From assembly GCA_015064735.1 (NCBI GenBank), contig SVRP01000013.1:1-62799 (forward strand): DNA of 62,799 nt, read 5' to 3'. The position numbers and the translations under genes were made by a program. This stretch comes from Oscillospiraceae bacterium (lineage in GTDB: Bacteria; Bacillota; Clostridia; Oscillospirales; CAG-272). The notes under the pieces were generated by a model, which worked only from the letters and a program-made list of their open reading frames with translations, did not search any database and had not been told where the DNA came from. Below, one piece after another: positions 54,970 to 62,677 of this stretch (position 1 is its first letter; each line of letters opens with the position of its first letter).

Positions 54970-55324
54970 TTTGAAAGGGCGAGAATTTTGGGGATAGCAG
55001 CTTTTCCTCACAAAAGCGTGTCGTCAATTTGTGATGCGCCCTGTTCCTACATTCTAGTGGGCCTTTCAAAGCCCACCTCGCAACCAAATAAGGAACAGTA
55101 GATTGATACAATCGTATCGACCTACTGTTTTTTGTCGTTAAAAATCAGCCGAAAGTCCTTGGTATACAAGGGCTTTTTTACTTTTGTGGTGCATTTCGGT
55201 ATTTGCGGTGCCTATATCTTGTGCCTCGGATGCCCCAAAACGCAGAAAAGCACTACTCCCCGTCAAGGTGTAGTGCCTTTCTATCGTTAAAAGATTGGTA
55301 TTCGTTAGATTACAAGAGCTACGG
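54970..55324. other. Spacer with second tRNA-3'-like fragment and terminators
   Basis: It holds the right copy of the T-arm-like repeat (55037-55086, ending CCTCGCAACCA), a terminator (55094-55129 then TTTTTG), a hairpin GTCCTTG/CAAGGGC with T-tract (~55154-55177) and a GCACTAC/GTAGTGC stem (55249-55275). No ORF is supported. Confidence 0.6.
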
Positions 55325-55645
55325 TTATACCACAATTTTGCCTCTGTATGACCCAATACCTCCGATATCGTGAACCTCCCGATATCCCTTGCCTTTCAGA
55401 TAAGCCGCCGCGCGTGCGCTTCGTCCTCCGCTGAGGCAATGGACGTACAGAGGGACATTTTTATCTTTTATAATAGAATCCACTTTGTCGATCTCGTCAA
55501 GCGGAAGATTTCGGCTTCCCTCAATATGTCCGCTTGCGTATTCCTCTCTCGTTCTGACGTCGAGAAGAATTGCGTTTTTGCTTTCACGGAAGTTTCTGAC
55601 CCCCTCGTTAATATCCTTACGTGCGAATATATTAAAAATACTCAT
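55325..55645 (-). CDS. Rhodanese-like sulfurtransferase
   Basis: 106 residues; ATG 55645 with AAGGAGG upstream, the longer frame being non-homologous and crossing the operators. A single rhodanese domain with LLDVRTREEYASGHIEG and the active loop HCLSGGRSAR (Cys70). Family role: transfer of sulfane sulfur. Divergent from the CoA-disulfide reductase gene, each with a GTGAC-N4-GTCAC site. Confidence 0.88.
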   Translation of the reverse strand: MSIFNIFARKDINEGVRNFRESKNAILLDVRTREEYASGHIEGSRNLPLDEIDKVDSIIKDKNVPLYVHCLSGGRSARAAAYLKGKGYREVHDIGGIGSYRGKIVV

Positions 55646-55678
55646 TTTGTATCCTCCTTGTATTTTGATTACGGCTTT

Positions 55679-55720
55679 ATTATAACACGAAAGCAGAGTC
55701 CCGTCCGTGACTTTTGTCAC
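55679..55720 (-). promoter_or_regulatory. Rhodanese promoter and operator
   Basis: Minus-strand TATAAT (55684-55679) predicts a start near 55672. The perfect palindrome GTGACTTTTGTCAC (55707-55720) is centred 41.5 bp upstream of it, with no good -35 box, as in class II Crp/Fnr-activated promoters. Confidence 0.65.
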
Positions 55721-55781
55721 AAGATGATTTGAGTTGATTTTTGGCACAAAATATGATAAAATAAGCTTGGAATATGCTTGA

Positions 55782-55823
55782 GTGACAAAAGTCACAGCGG
55801 ACACGGAAAAGGTATGGTAAAAT
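55782..55823 (+). promoter_or_regulatory. CoADR promoter and operator
   Basis: The palindrome GTGACAAAAGTCAC (55782-55795) is centred 41.5 bp before the start (near 55830) predicted from TAAAAT at 55818-55823. It is the same sequence as the rhodanese operator read on the other strand. Confidence 0.6.
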
Positions 55824-55855
55824 ATACTCACAGAAAGAAAAACGGAGGTAAGCTT

Positions 55856-57538
55856 ATGAAGACCTTGATCATAGGAGGCGTGGCAGGCGGTGCGTCCTGC
55901 GCGGCAAGACTCAGAAGGCTTGACGAAAAAGCCGAGATTATTATATTGGAGCGCGGAGAGTTTATTTCCTTCGCAAACTGCGGACTTCCTTATTATATCG
56001 GCGGTGAGATCACAGAAAAATCAAATCTTACTCTGCAAACACCCGAGAGCTTCAAGGCTCGTTTCAATATCGAAGTTCGCACATTCAGCGAGGCGGTTGC
56101 CATTGATACCGAAAACAAGATCGTTACGGTCAAAGATCTGAAAACAGGTGAGGAATACGCCGAGCGATACGACAGCTTGGTTCTTTCTCCGGGGGCTTCT
56201 CCCATTCGTCCGAGGATCGATGGAATCGACAGCGACAGGGTGTTCACCCTGCGAAACATTCCCGACACCATGAAGATCAAGCGGTATATAGATGAAAACC
56301 ATCCGAAATCGGCAGTTGTGGTCGGCGGCGGATATATCGGCGTGGAGATGGCTGAAAATCTTGCCAACGCAGGACTTGACGTAACTATCGTGGAGCTGTC
56401 CGACCATCTTATCGCTCCCCTTGATTTCGATATGGCGGCAGACGTTCACAGATATATCAAGTCGAAAGGTGTCAAGCTCGCCCTTGGTAACGGTGTGGTT
56501 GCTATCAAGGAGCGTAACGATGCTCTGACTGTCATATTGAACAACGGCGCTATCGACACGGATATGGTTCTTCTGTCCGTAGGCGTGCGCCCTGATACCG
56601 CTTTTATCAAGTCAGCCGGAATAGAAACAAACGAACGCGGCAGTATCATTGTGAATGAGAAAATGCAGACGAGTGCTCACGACGTGTACGCTGTGGGCGA
56701 TGCTGTGGCGGTCAAGAATTTCGTAACGGGTGAGCCGTCCTTTATTCCGCTTGCGGGGCCTGCCAACAAGCAAGGACGCATCGCGGCGGATAATATCGGC
56801 GGTATCCCCTCGGAATATAAGGGCACGCAAGGCTCGTCGGTGCTGAAGCTCTTTGATATGACGGTCGCCACCACGGGTCTGAACGAAAAAAGCGCGGCTG
56901 CCGCAGGCTACGACTATGACAAGACCTACACCTATTCCGCATCTCACGCATCCTATTATCCGGGAGCATCCATGATGTCGGTCAAGGTGCTGTGGGATAA
57001 GGCAACGCATAAGATCCTCGGCGCGCAGATCGTAGGCTTTGACGGTGTGGATAAGCGTATGGACGTGATCGCCACCGCCATGCGGCTCGGCGCGAAAGTG
57101 ACCGACCTTGCGGAGCTTGAGCTTTGCTATGCGCCCCCCTTCGGCGCTGCCAAAGACCCCGTGAATATGGTAGGATTTGTTGCCGAAAACGTCATCACGG
57201 GCAAGATAGGTCAGTTCTTCTGGCACGACGTGGAAAAGCTCCCACGCGACGGAAGCATTACGCTTCTTGACACGCGAACAGCCACCGAGGTCGCACGCGG
57301 AAAGATCGACGGATTTATGCACATTCCGCTTGACTCGTTGCGCGAGCGCATCCACGAGATCCCCGTAGGCAAGCCCGTGTACGTGCATTGTCACAGCGGT
57401 TTGCGCTCTTATATCGCTTGCCGCATTCTTGCCGGCAACGGCTTTGAGTGTTACAATCTCGCAGGCGGATGGCGGCTCTATGAGTCGGTCATAAACGAAA
57501 GAACGGTGCCCGAATATGTCTGCACCGAATGCAAATAG
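55856..57538 (+). CDS. CoA-disulfide reductase with C-terminal rhodanese domain
   Basis: 560 residues; ATG 55856 with GGAGG 7 nt upstream. FAD/NAD(P)H pyridine-nucleotide-disulfide fold: LIIGGVAGGASCAARLRRL, redox Cys42 in FANCGLPYYIGG, VVVGGGYIGVEMAENL and VYAVGDAV. Residues ~470-560 are a rhodanese domain with Cys512 in HCHSGLRS. Known CoADR-RHD enzymes reduce CoA persulfides, polysulfides or CoA disulfide. Likely partner of the divergent rhodanese and the thioredoxin downstream. Confidence 0.88.
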   Translation: MKTLIIGGVAGGASCAARLRRLDEKAEIIILERGEFISFANCGLPYYIGGEITEKSNLTLQTPESFKARFNIEVRTFSEAVAIDTENKIVTVKDLKTGEEYAERYDSLVLSPGASPIRPRIDGIDSDRVFTLRNIPDTMKIKRYIDENHPKSAVVVGGGYIGVEMAENLANAGLDVTIVELSDHLIAPLDFDMAADVHRYIKSKGVKLALGNGVVAIKERNDALTVILNNGAIDTDMVLLSVGVRPDTAFIKSAGIETNERGSIIVNEKMQTSAHDVYAVGDAVAVKNFVTGEPSFIPLAGPANKQGRIAADNIGGIPSEYKGTQGSSVLKLFDMTVATTGLNEKSAAAAGYDYDKTYTYSASHASYYPGASMMSVKVLWDKATHKILGAQIVGFDGVDKRMDVIATAMRLGAKVTDLAELELCYAPPFGAAKDPVNMVGFVAENVITGKIGQFFWHDVEKLPRDGSITLLDTRTATEVARGKIDGFMHIPLDSLRERIHEIPVGKPVYVHCHSGLRSYIACRILAGNGFECYNLAGGWRLYESVINERTVPEYVCTECK

Positions 57539-57656
57539 CGGGCAGTGCCCGCCGCCAATCACTCGCCTATTCAAGCATTTTTGGTATATGAAGCAACGGC
57601 AACGGCGAGGGTGCTTATTTCAATTTATTATGAAAAAGAACAAGGAGGTATATCTT

Positions 57657-57959
57657 ATGTCAGTACAAAAACTGAATCAAAATAATTTTAATAACGCAAT
57701 CGCAAACGGCACGGCTCTCGTGGATTTTTATGCCGATTGGTGCGGACCTTGCCGTATGGTTTCTCCCATCGTGGACGAGATCGCCGAGGAAAGAAGGGAC
57801 ATTACCGTTGGCAAGGTGAACGTAGATGATGAGAACGCCCTTGCTATGAAATACGGCGTGATGAGTATTCCCACGCTGATCGTCTTTCAGGACGGAAAAG
57901 AAAAAACAAGAATCGTCGGAGCAAGACCCAAAGCCGCCATTCTTGCGGAATTGGCATAA
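57657..57959 (+). CDS. Thioredoxin
   Basis: 100 residues; ATG 57657 after AAGGAGG. DFYADWCGPCRMVSPIVDEI with the CGPC active site (Cys29, Cys32) and the cis-Pro in MSIPTLIVF. 118 bp after the CoADR gene, after a small hairpin (CGGGCA/TGCCCG). Reduces disulfides or persulfides, here probably those of the sulfur module. A terminator follows. Confidence 0.92.
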   Translation: MSVQKLNQNNFNNAIANGTALVDFYADWCGPCRMVSPIVDEIAEERRDITVGKVNVDDENALAMKYGVMSIPTLIVFQDGKEKTRIVGARPKAAILAELA

Positions 57960-57968
57960 ACGCGATAT

Positions 57969-58016
57969 ACAGGCAGACCGCCACGGCTCGTTTTGATCCG
58001 CGGCGGTCTGCTTTTC
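57969..58016. terminator. Bidirectional terminator
   Basis: Stem GCAGACCGCC(A)CGG/CCG(C)GGCGGTCTGC then TTTTC; between the convergent thioredoxin and chrA genes. Confidence 0.8.
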
Positions 58017-58029
58017 ATCTGATTCATTT

Positions 58030-58605
58030 TTACAGGGAATACAGGATCATCCCGAGTCCTGCCGATATCAGTATCAACAAAATCGGCGAAAGCGGTTTTT
58101 TTCCGATTCTTTTGGAGATCACAGCCGTCGCGGCAATGATCGCGAAAATAATCAATCCCTTTCCGTCGGGGATCACCGCGCTGTCAATGCTCTTAAAGGA
58201 AAAAAGCGTACTCATAAACATGGTAATCGCCGTTGCCAATATCAGTCCGACCACGCAAGGGCGGATGCCGCCCAGAAGAAATGCCTGAACACCATTGTAT
58301 TTCAAAATATTGCCTATCAGCGCGGCGATGATCAGTATGATGATAAAGGACGGCAGCACAACGCCGAGGGTTGCGAGAAAAGAGCCGAGAATGCCGCCCT
58401 GTGCAGAACCGACGAAGGTTGCCATATTCACGGCGATAGGACCGGGCGTGGATTCCGAAACAGCAATCATATTCAGCAGTTCTTCCTCTGTGAGCCATCC
58501 GTGAATCAGTACTTTTTCTCGAATGAGCGAGATCATTCCGTATCCACCGCCAAAGGATACGGCACCGATCTGCAAGAAAGTCAAGAACAATTCAAGGTAG
58601 ATCAT
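58030..58605 (-). CDS. Chromate transporter-type protein, short form, second of pair
   Basis: 191 residues with about six membrane segments. FGGGYGMISLIREKV and SESTPGPIAVNMATFVG are CHR-family signatures. It begins inside the stop of the first gene (ATGA), so the pair is made together and probably forms a heterodimer equal to a full ChrA. Family transporters move chromate against protons; the natural ion may be another oxyanion such as sulfate, since the pair sits in a sulfur module. Confidence 0.85.
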   Translation of the reverse strand: MIYLELFLTFLQIGAVSFGGGYGMISLIREKVLIHGWLTEEELLNMIAVSESTPGPIAVNMATFVGSAQGGILGSFLATLGVVLPSFIIILIIAALIGNILKYNGVQAFLLGGIRPCVVGLILATAITMFMSTLFSFKSIDSAVIPDGKGLIIFAIIAATAVISKRIGKKPLSPILLILISAGLGMILYSL

Positions 58606-59177
58606 TTGCCGGCCCACTTCTTTTCTCGGAGCAGACCGAGCGCATAGATAAACAAGCCGATACTGCCCGATAGGAGAATGTAGAATATCGTTGAGAAGCT
58701 GACCGAAAGCACCGAAAACGCCACCATGCACAGAATAACGGCAGATAGAATCAGGATATTGAATGCCGTTTTCTTCATCTGCTTCAGCATTTTCAGCCCT
58801 GCCGAAAGGATCAGCCATATCACACAGACCTGTATTCCTCTGAAGGCATACGACACAAGGGTGATGGACAGAAAGGCATCAAAGAACAGAGATATGGCGT
58901 ATATGATGACAAAGGATGGGATACAAACCGCCACGGTTGCCGTAAGCGAGCCGAGAAAGCCGAGCATTTTGTAACCGATATAGGTGGCGGCATTGATAGC
59001 AATCGGTCCGGGCGTGGACTCGGCTATGGCAACCATATCGAGAAACTCGTCTTTTTCGATCCATTCCTTTTTGGATACGAATTCATTTTCCAGAAGGGCG
59101 ATCATGGCGTAACCGCCGCCGAAGGTAAACAGCCCGATTTTGAACATGGTCAGAAACAGATTCAGATATTTCCTCAT
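58602..59177 (-). CDS. Chromate transporter-type protein, short form, first of pair
   Basis: 191 residues. FTFGGGYAMIALLENEFV and AESTPGPIAINAATYIGY are CHR signatures. It is 61 bp after the Crp/Fnr gene in the same direction and overlaps the second chrA-like gene by 4 bp. An export role for an oxyanion is the family expectation, not proven here. Confidence 0.85.
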   Translation of the reverse strand: MRKYLNLFLTMFKIGLFTFGGGYAMIALLENEFVSKKEWIEKDEFLDMVAIAESTPGPIAINAATYIGYKMLGFLGSLTATVAVCIPSFVIIYAISLFFDAFLSITLVSYAFRGIQVCVIWLILSAGLKMLKQMKKTAFNILILSAVILCMVAFSVLSVSFSTIFYILLSGSIGLFIYALGLLREKKWAGK

Positions 59178-59238
59178 TTGCGTTTCCTTTCAATCCGACA
59201 AAACTTCTTGCGCTCTTTCTCCTTCTCTTGAATGGGGA

Positions 59239-59904
59239 TCAATAGGCAATACTCCGCAGCTTCTTTTTGTCCGTGATCAGGATGCCCTTTCTTGTAACCT
59301 CGATCACGCCGTCGGCGGCAAGATGCTTCAGCATCCTCGTAATTACCTCCCGAGCTGTTCCGAGGTGTCGGGCGATGGTTTCGTGGGTCATATTCACGCT
59401 GTCGGTGCGGCTTACCTGGATTTCTTCGAGAAGGAAGATGGCAAGACGTTTGTCCATGCTCATAAAAACGATCTGCTGCATGACCCACATGACATCGGAA
59501 AAACGGCTGACGGCTGTTTCCAAAGCGTAATTCTTTACCTCAAGATAGCGATTGCTGACGTCGCCAAAGGCAGACGCGCTGATGTGGTAGCAGTCGCTCT
59601 CCTCCTCCGCGTCTACGTATACGTCGAAGGTTACGCTCTGCAAAACGCAGGAAGCCGAAAGCATACAAATGTCACCCGGCGAGAGGCGATAAAGGGTGAT
59701 CTCCTTGCCGTCCTCGGAAAGCATATAAAGACGAAGCCTGCCCGAACGCACGATAAAAAGTCCAGTGCAGCCCATATTGTCGTGAACGGGTTGGGAGCGG
59801 TCGAAGTGCTTTTCTGCCGTGTTTTCGCACAGTAGCTGCTTGTCCGCATCGGCAAGCACACTCCAGAATGGGAAATAGGTTTCATAGAATTTTTCAAGCG
59901 GCAT
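59239..59904 (-). CDS. Crp/Fnr family transcriptional regulator
   Basis: 221 residues; ATG 59904 is 8 nt after AGGAG. N-terminal cyclic-nucleotide-type beta barrel (LFIVRSGRLRLYMLSEDGKE), a long dimer helix, and a winged helix with MTHETIARHLGTAREVITR and GVIEVTRKGILI. The recognition helix keeps R-E-x3-R, the residues that read GTGA in Crp. No N-terminal FNR iron-sulfur cysteines; the pair in ICMLSASC could be redox sensing. Likely binds the GTGAC-N4-GTCAC sites in the rhodanese/CoADR gap (inference). Confidence 0.85.
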   Translation of the reverse strand: MPLEKFYETYFPFWSVLADADKQLLCENTAEKHFDRSQPVHDNMGCTGLFIVRSGRLRLYMLSEDGKEITLYRLSPGDICMLSASCVLQSVTFDVYVDAEEESDCYHISASAFGDVSNRYLEVKNYALETAVSRFSDVMWVMQQIVFMSMDKRLAIFLLEEIQVSRTDSVNMTHETIARHLGTAREVITRMLKHLAADGVIEVTRKGILITDKKKLRSIAY

Positions 59905-59935
59905 GGCTTCGACTCCTTTCAAATGACTTTTTTGT

Positions 59936-59964
59936 ATTATACCATATTTTTATGAATTTTTCAA
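59936..59964 (-). promoter_or_regulatory. Promoter of the Crp/Fnr gene
   Basis: Minus strand TTGAAA (59964-59959), 17 nt, TATAAT (59941-59936). No GTGAC-N4-GTCAC palindrome lies here, so autoregulation through that site is not seen. Confidence 0.75.
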
Positions 59965-59975
59965 TTGTTTAACAG

Positions 59976-60010
59976 CAAAAAAAGAGCCGACCATAACAGC
60001 CGCTCTTCTA
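59976..60010 (-). terminator. Terminator after the recombinase remnant
   Basis: Minus-strand stem AAGAGCGGC...GTCGGCTCTT with a following T-tract separates the recombinase unit from the Crp/Fnr promoter. Confidence 0.65.
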
Positions 60011-60031
60011 AAAAAGCTATTCGTTACACCA

Positions 60032-60460
60032 TCACCGTCTCCTCGCTGCCGTTTGTAAAGGTGAACACAAGCCGTCCGCAAACTGCTTGCGCTTGCCCCA
60101 GGTGATGTTCTCGGAAATGGAACGGCTTTCCTCTTGCGCCAAGGATGACATTATCGTGAGGAGCAATTCTCCCTTGGAGTCGAATGTCCATATGTTCTCC
60201 TTTTCAAAGAAGCCCTCACGATTATGATAGGAAAGACCGGAGATGCCGTCATCCACATAAAGTCCTACGAACTCCCACCGAGGGTTCTCCTTGATATAAT
60301 TTTCAAAATAATCGGTTTGCGCTTCCGGGCTGTGCTCCTGTTCCTCCTTTTCGGTGGACACACGGGCGTAGGCGGCGACTCGCAGCTTTGCCGTAGGAGC
60401 TCGACCGAAGTCCCCAAGTCGGGGAGCGAATTCAACCTGTGTAACTTTTCTCTTCGGCAA
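60032..60460 (-). pseudogene. Large serine recombinase, internally deleted and truncated
   Basis: 142 codons, TTG start after GGAGG. The resolvase N-terminus is present with the catalytic Ser in AAYARVSTE and VDDGISGLSYHNREGF. The text then jumps straight to FEKENIWTFDSKGELLL and LAQEESRSISEN, skipping about 45-50 residues that normally lie between them (with the second catalytic Arg region). It ends a few residues into the linker, so the DNA-binding half is lost. In-frame deletion plus truncation makes it inactive. It marks the region as formerly mobile. Confidence 0.85.
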
Positions 60461-60611
60461 TGCTGTTCACCTCCAATTCTCCCACCATCGGCTTGAGTCT
60501 CTCGACTGCCGAAAGCTCTGCATCCGTGATGATACATTTATCGCGCAACGTCATAAAAACGGCTTTTGCCAAGCGGTAATCACGCTCCGCCTGTCCTTGT
60601 TCTTTGTTCAT
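60432..60611 (-). CDS. Small protein preceding the recombinase
   Basis: 59 residues, ATG with GGAGGT upstream. MNKEQGQAERDYRLAKAVF and DKCIITDAELSAVERL resemble the short helical (SHOCT-like) proteins often encoded just before serine recombinases in clostridial elements. It overlaps the recombinase by 29 bp. Function unknown. Confidence 0.6.
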   Translation of the reverse strand: MNKEQGQAERDYRLAKAVFMTLRDKCIITDAELSAVERLKPMVGELEVNSIAEEKSYTG

Positions 60612-61048
60612 ACGCTCACCTCCGAGTGCTTGTATATATCACTCTACACGGCGAAAAAGTCAAGAGGTTTTGAAAAAATATATTTTCTTTTCCCTAAATT
60701 AGCGAACTTTCCCTTAAAAACGCCCTTGTTTTAAGGGAATAAATGCACAATTTTGAGGTTCGCTTCGCTATTGTATTACTGTGTGAGGTTAATTTCATAT
60801 TGTGCATCCTAAATAGATGCCACAGCAGAAATCCCAGAAGCCATATGGCTTCTGGGATTTTTTGTGCCTATTTTCAAAGTGCAATTTTAATAGATGTCAA
60901 ATGCCAAAATCGCCGCGCAGATGGGATTTGAACTTGAATAATTGATAATTTTTGGTGCGCAAGTGCCGCTTGACACGGTCAAGTACAATATTCTTTACAA
61001 AATTCGCTATTTGTGATATAATTACAGTGCATGAAAGGAGGGCTTTTT
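60612..61048. other. Spacer between recombinase unit and XRE gene
   Basis: Holds the hairpin TTCCCTTAAAA/TTTTAAGGGAA (60709-60739), the left 20-bp inverted repeat (60802-60821), a perfect terminator-like stem AAATCCCAGAAGCC/GGCTTCTGGGATTT (60829-60860), and a fragment GGGATTTGAACTTG (60923-60936) like an antisense T-arm. No gene is supported. Confidence 0.65.
60802..60821. repeat. Inverted repeat, left end of XRE unit
   Basis: GTGCATCCTAAATAGATGCC pairs with 62475-62494 (18 of 20 bases). Confidence 0.75.
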
Positions 61049-62470
61049 ATGACTGTCGGTGAGAAAATACAATATTACAGAAAAAAGATCGGGCTATCTC
61101 AAGAAGAACTCGGTCAAAAAATGCTCGTTAGCCGTCAGACTGTCAGCCTTTGGGAAATGGATAAGACATTGCCTACCGTTGACAATTTGATTCGACTCAA
61201 GAAAATTTTCTCGGTTCCCATAGATGATATTTTGAGCGAAACTGAGCCGATAGAGGAAAATAAGAACGAACCGAAAGAGGCGTACGTTTTCAAATACGAA
61301 AAATCAGATTTGAAAGAGGTCTTCAAAAAAGCTCGTTTTCCACTTATAAAACGCGCGATAATTTTCACGCTTACTTGCATCGTCCTTTTTGTTTTCCTTG
61401 TCGCTGCAGGAGCAAACGATACGATTATAGGTTTACTTTTAGGCTATTTTCTAATCGGTGTGATTTCCCACATCAAAGGTTATTTTGCTTATGGCAAAGC
61501 GTGGAAAGTCAGCGAGAACAGAATTTTAAAAAGCAACTATTCTTATGAAATATTTGACGGCTATTTTATACTGAATATTTCCAAAAATGAGGAAATCACA
61601 AGGACTCTGAAAATATACTTTGATGACATTGAAAAAATCCAATCTTTTGGAAATTATCTTGTCTTGCAGATCGCGGGGCAAAGCTATATTATTAAAAAAG
61701 ATACTTTGATTCCTGAATCAGCTTTCATTACCTTTTGCAATAATACACCAAATAAGGTTGAAGCGAAAAAGCCCAAGGATAAATTAAAAATGATCTCCAT
61801 TCTTCTTTTTGTTCTTTCCATTTGCACGATATGGGGTGCATTGATTGGTGTTGCCATATTATCAGGAATCAATCAAGCAATGACGGAGAATATGTGGGTG
61901 TTCTTTTTGTTTCTTCCTGTTCCAATTGCCTCTATCGTATTCGGTTTCTACTTAAAGAAAAAAGGATACAAGTATAAAAAGAACGTGATCGTAGGTGTTA
62001 TCATGGCGGCGCTGCTTTGCATTTACGGATCGTTTACCTTTATTTTTTCTAACATCTATTCTCACAGTGATGAGCCGATTTTGAATGCAGAGCAAATATT
62101 GAATATTGATATTCCAGAGCATTATCGTATCAACACGCAGGATTGGACAAAAGGAACACAGTCTGTTCCTCGCGGATATATTTATTCAACGAGCGATATT
62201 TACTTTAACGATACCGCTGTGGAACAATTTGAAAAAAATATTTCAAATGATGCAAAGTGGATATCCGATATTCCCAATGATATGGTTGGTATTACCTCGT
62301 ATTTCTGCGATATTCAAACAAGTGATTACTACATCATATACAACAAGGACACGAATGAGTTCAACAAATTGCCGAGCGAAAGCGGAACGTATGTGTTTAT
62401 CAATGTTCTTTACAATGCCAAAAGCAATACTATGAAATTGGTTGAATACAAAATAGAGTACACAAAATAA
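61049..62470 (+). CDS. XRE-family regulator with membrane domain
   Basis: 473 residues; ATG 61049 is 7 nt after AGGAGG. Residues 1-60 are a Cro/C1-type helix-turn-helix (IQYYRKKIGLSQEELGQKML, VSRQTVSLWEMDKTLPTVDN). Two membrane segments (~95-145), a YcxB-like cytoplasmic part, two or three more membrane segments (~250-330) and a ~140-residue extracytoplasmic end follow. It may sense an outside signal and bind DNA while in the membrane. AT-rich against its neighbours and bracketed by inverted repeats, so probably acquired. Target unknown. Confidence 0.75.
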   Translation: MTVGEKIQYYRKKIGLSQEELGQKMLVSRQTVSLWEMDKTLPTVDNLIRLKKIFSVPIDDILSETEPIEENKNEPKEAYVFKYEKSDLKEVFKKARFPLIKRAIIFTLTCIVLFVFLVAAGANDTIIGLLLGYFLIGVISHIKGYFAYGKAWKVSENRILKSNYSYEIFDGYFILNISKNEEITRTLKIYFDDIEKIQSFGNYLVLQIAGQSYIIKKDTLIPESAFITFCNNTPNKVEAKKPKDKLKMISILLFVLSICTIWGALIGVAILSGINQAMTENMWVFFLFLPVPIASIVFGFYLKKKGYKYKKNVIVGVIMAALLCIYGSFTFIFSNIYSHSDEPILNAEQILNIDIPEHYRINTQDWTKGTQSVPRGYIYSTSDIYFNDTAVEQFEKNISNDAKWISDIPNDMVGITSYFCDIQTSDYYIIYNKDTNEFNKLPSESGTYVFINVLYNAKSNTMKLVEYKIEYTK

Positions 62471-62474
62471 TAAC

Positions 62475-62494
62475 GGCATCTATATTGGATGCAC
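62475..62494. repeat. Inverted repeat, right end of XRE unit
   Basis: GGCATCTATATTGGATGCAC, the partner of 60802-60821; 5 bp after the XRE stop codon. Confidence 0.75.
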
Positions 62495-62573
62495 ATGAAA
62501 CCACCTCAAAAACTTCAAAACCCTTGATTTTATTGACTTTTTGGGGGATGGCATCTAAATTGGCTGTACAACA

Positions 62574-62677
62574 CAACGAAAAAAGGACACTAAAAGGTGT
62601 CCTTTTTTCGTTGGTTGCCGCCTTCGGCGAGTGGGGTTTGAACTTCACAGCCTTCGGTACGAAGGCTTGACCTCATT
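62574..62677. repeat. 104-bp direct repeat, right copy
   Basis: Same length as 53758-53861 with four substitutions and no gaps. It has the terminator stem, the TCGCC-type hairpin (GCCGCCTTCGGCG), the antisense T-arm and the AGCCTTCG hairpin but no adjoining tRNA gene. Confidence 0.9.

Noticed and set aside
61031-61048. Earlier ATG for the XRE gene at 61031
   Set aside because: That codon precedes the AGGAGG site; the ATG at 61049 has the right spacing and gives the family N-terminus.
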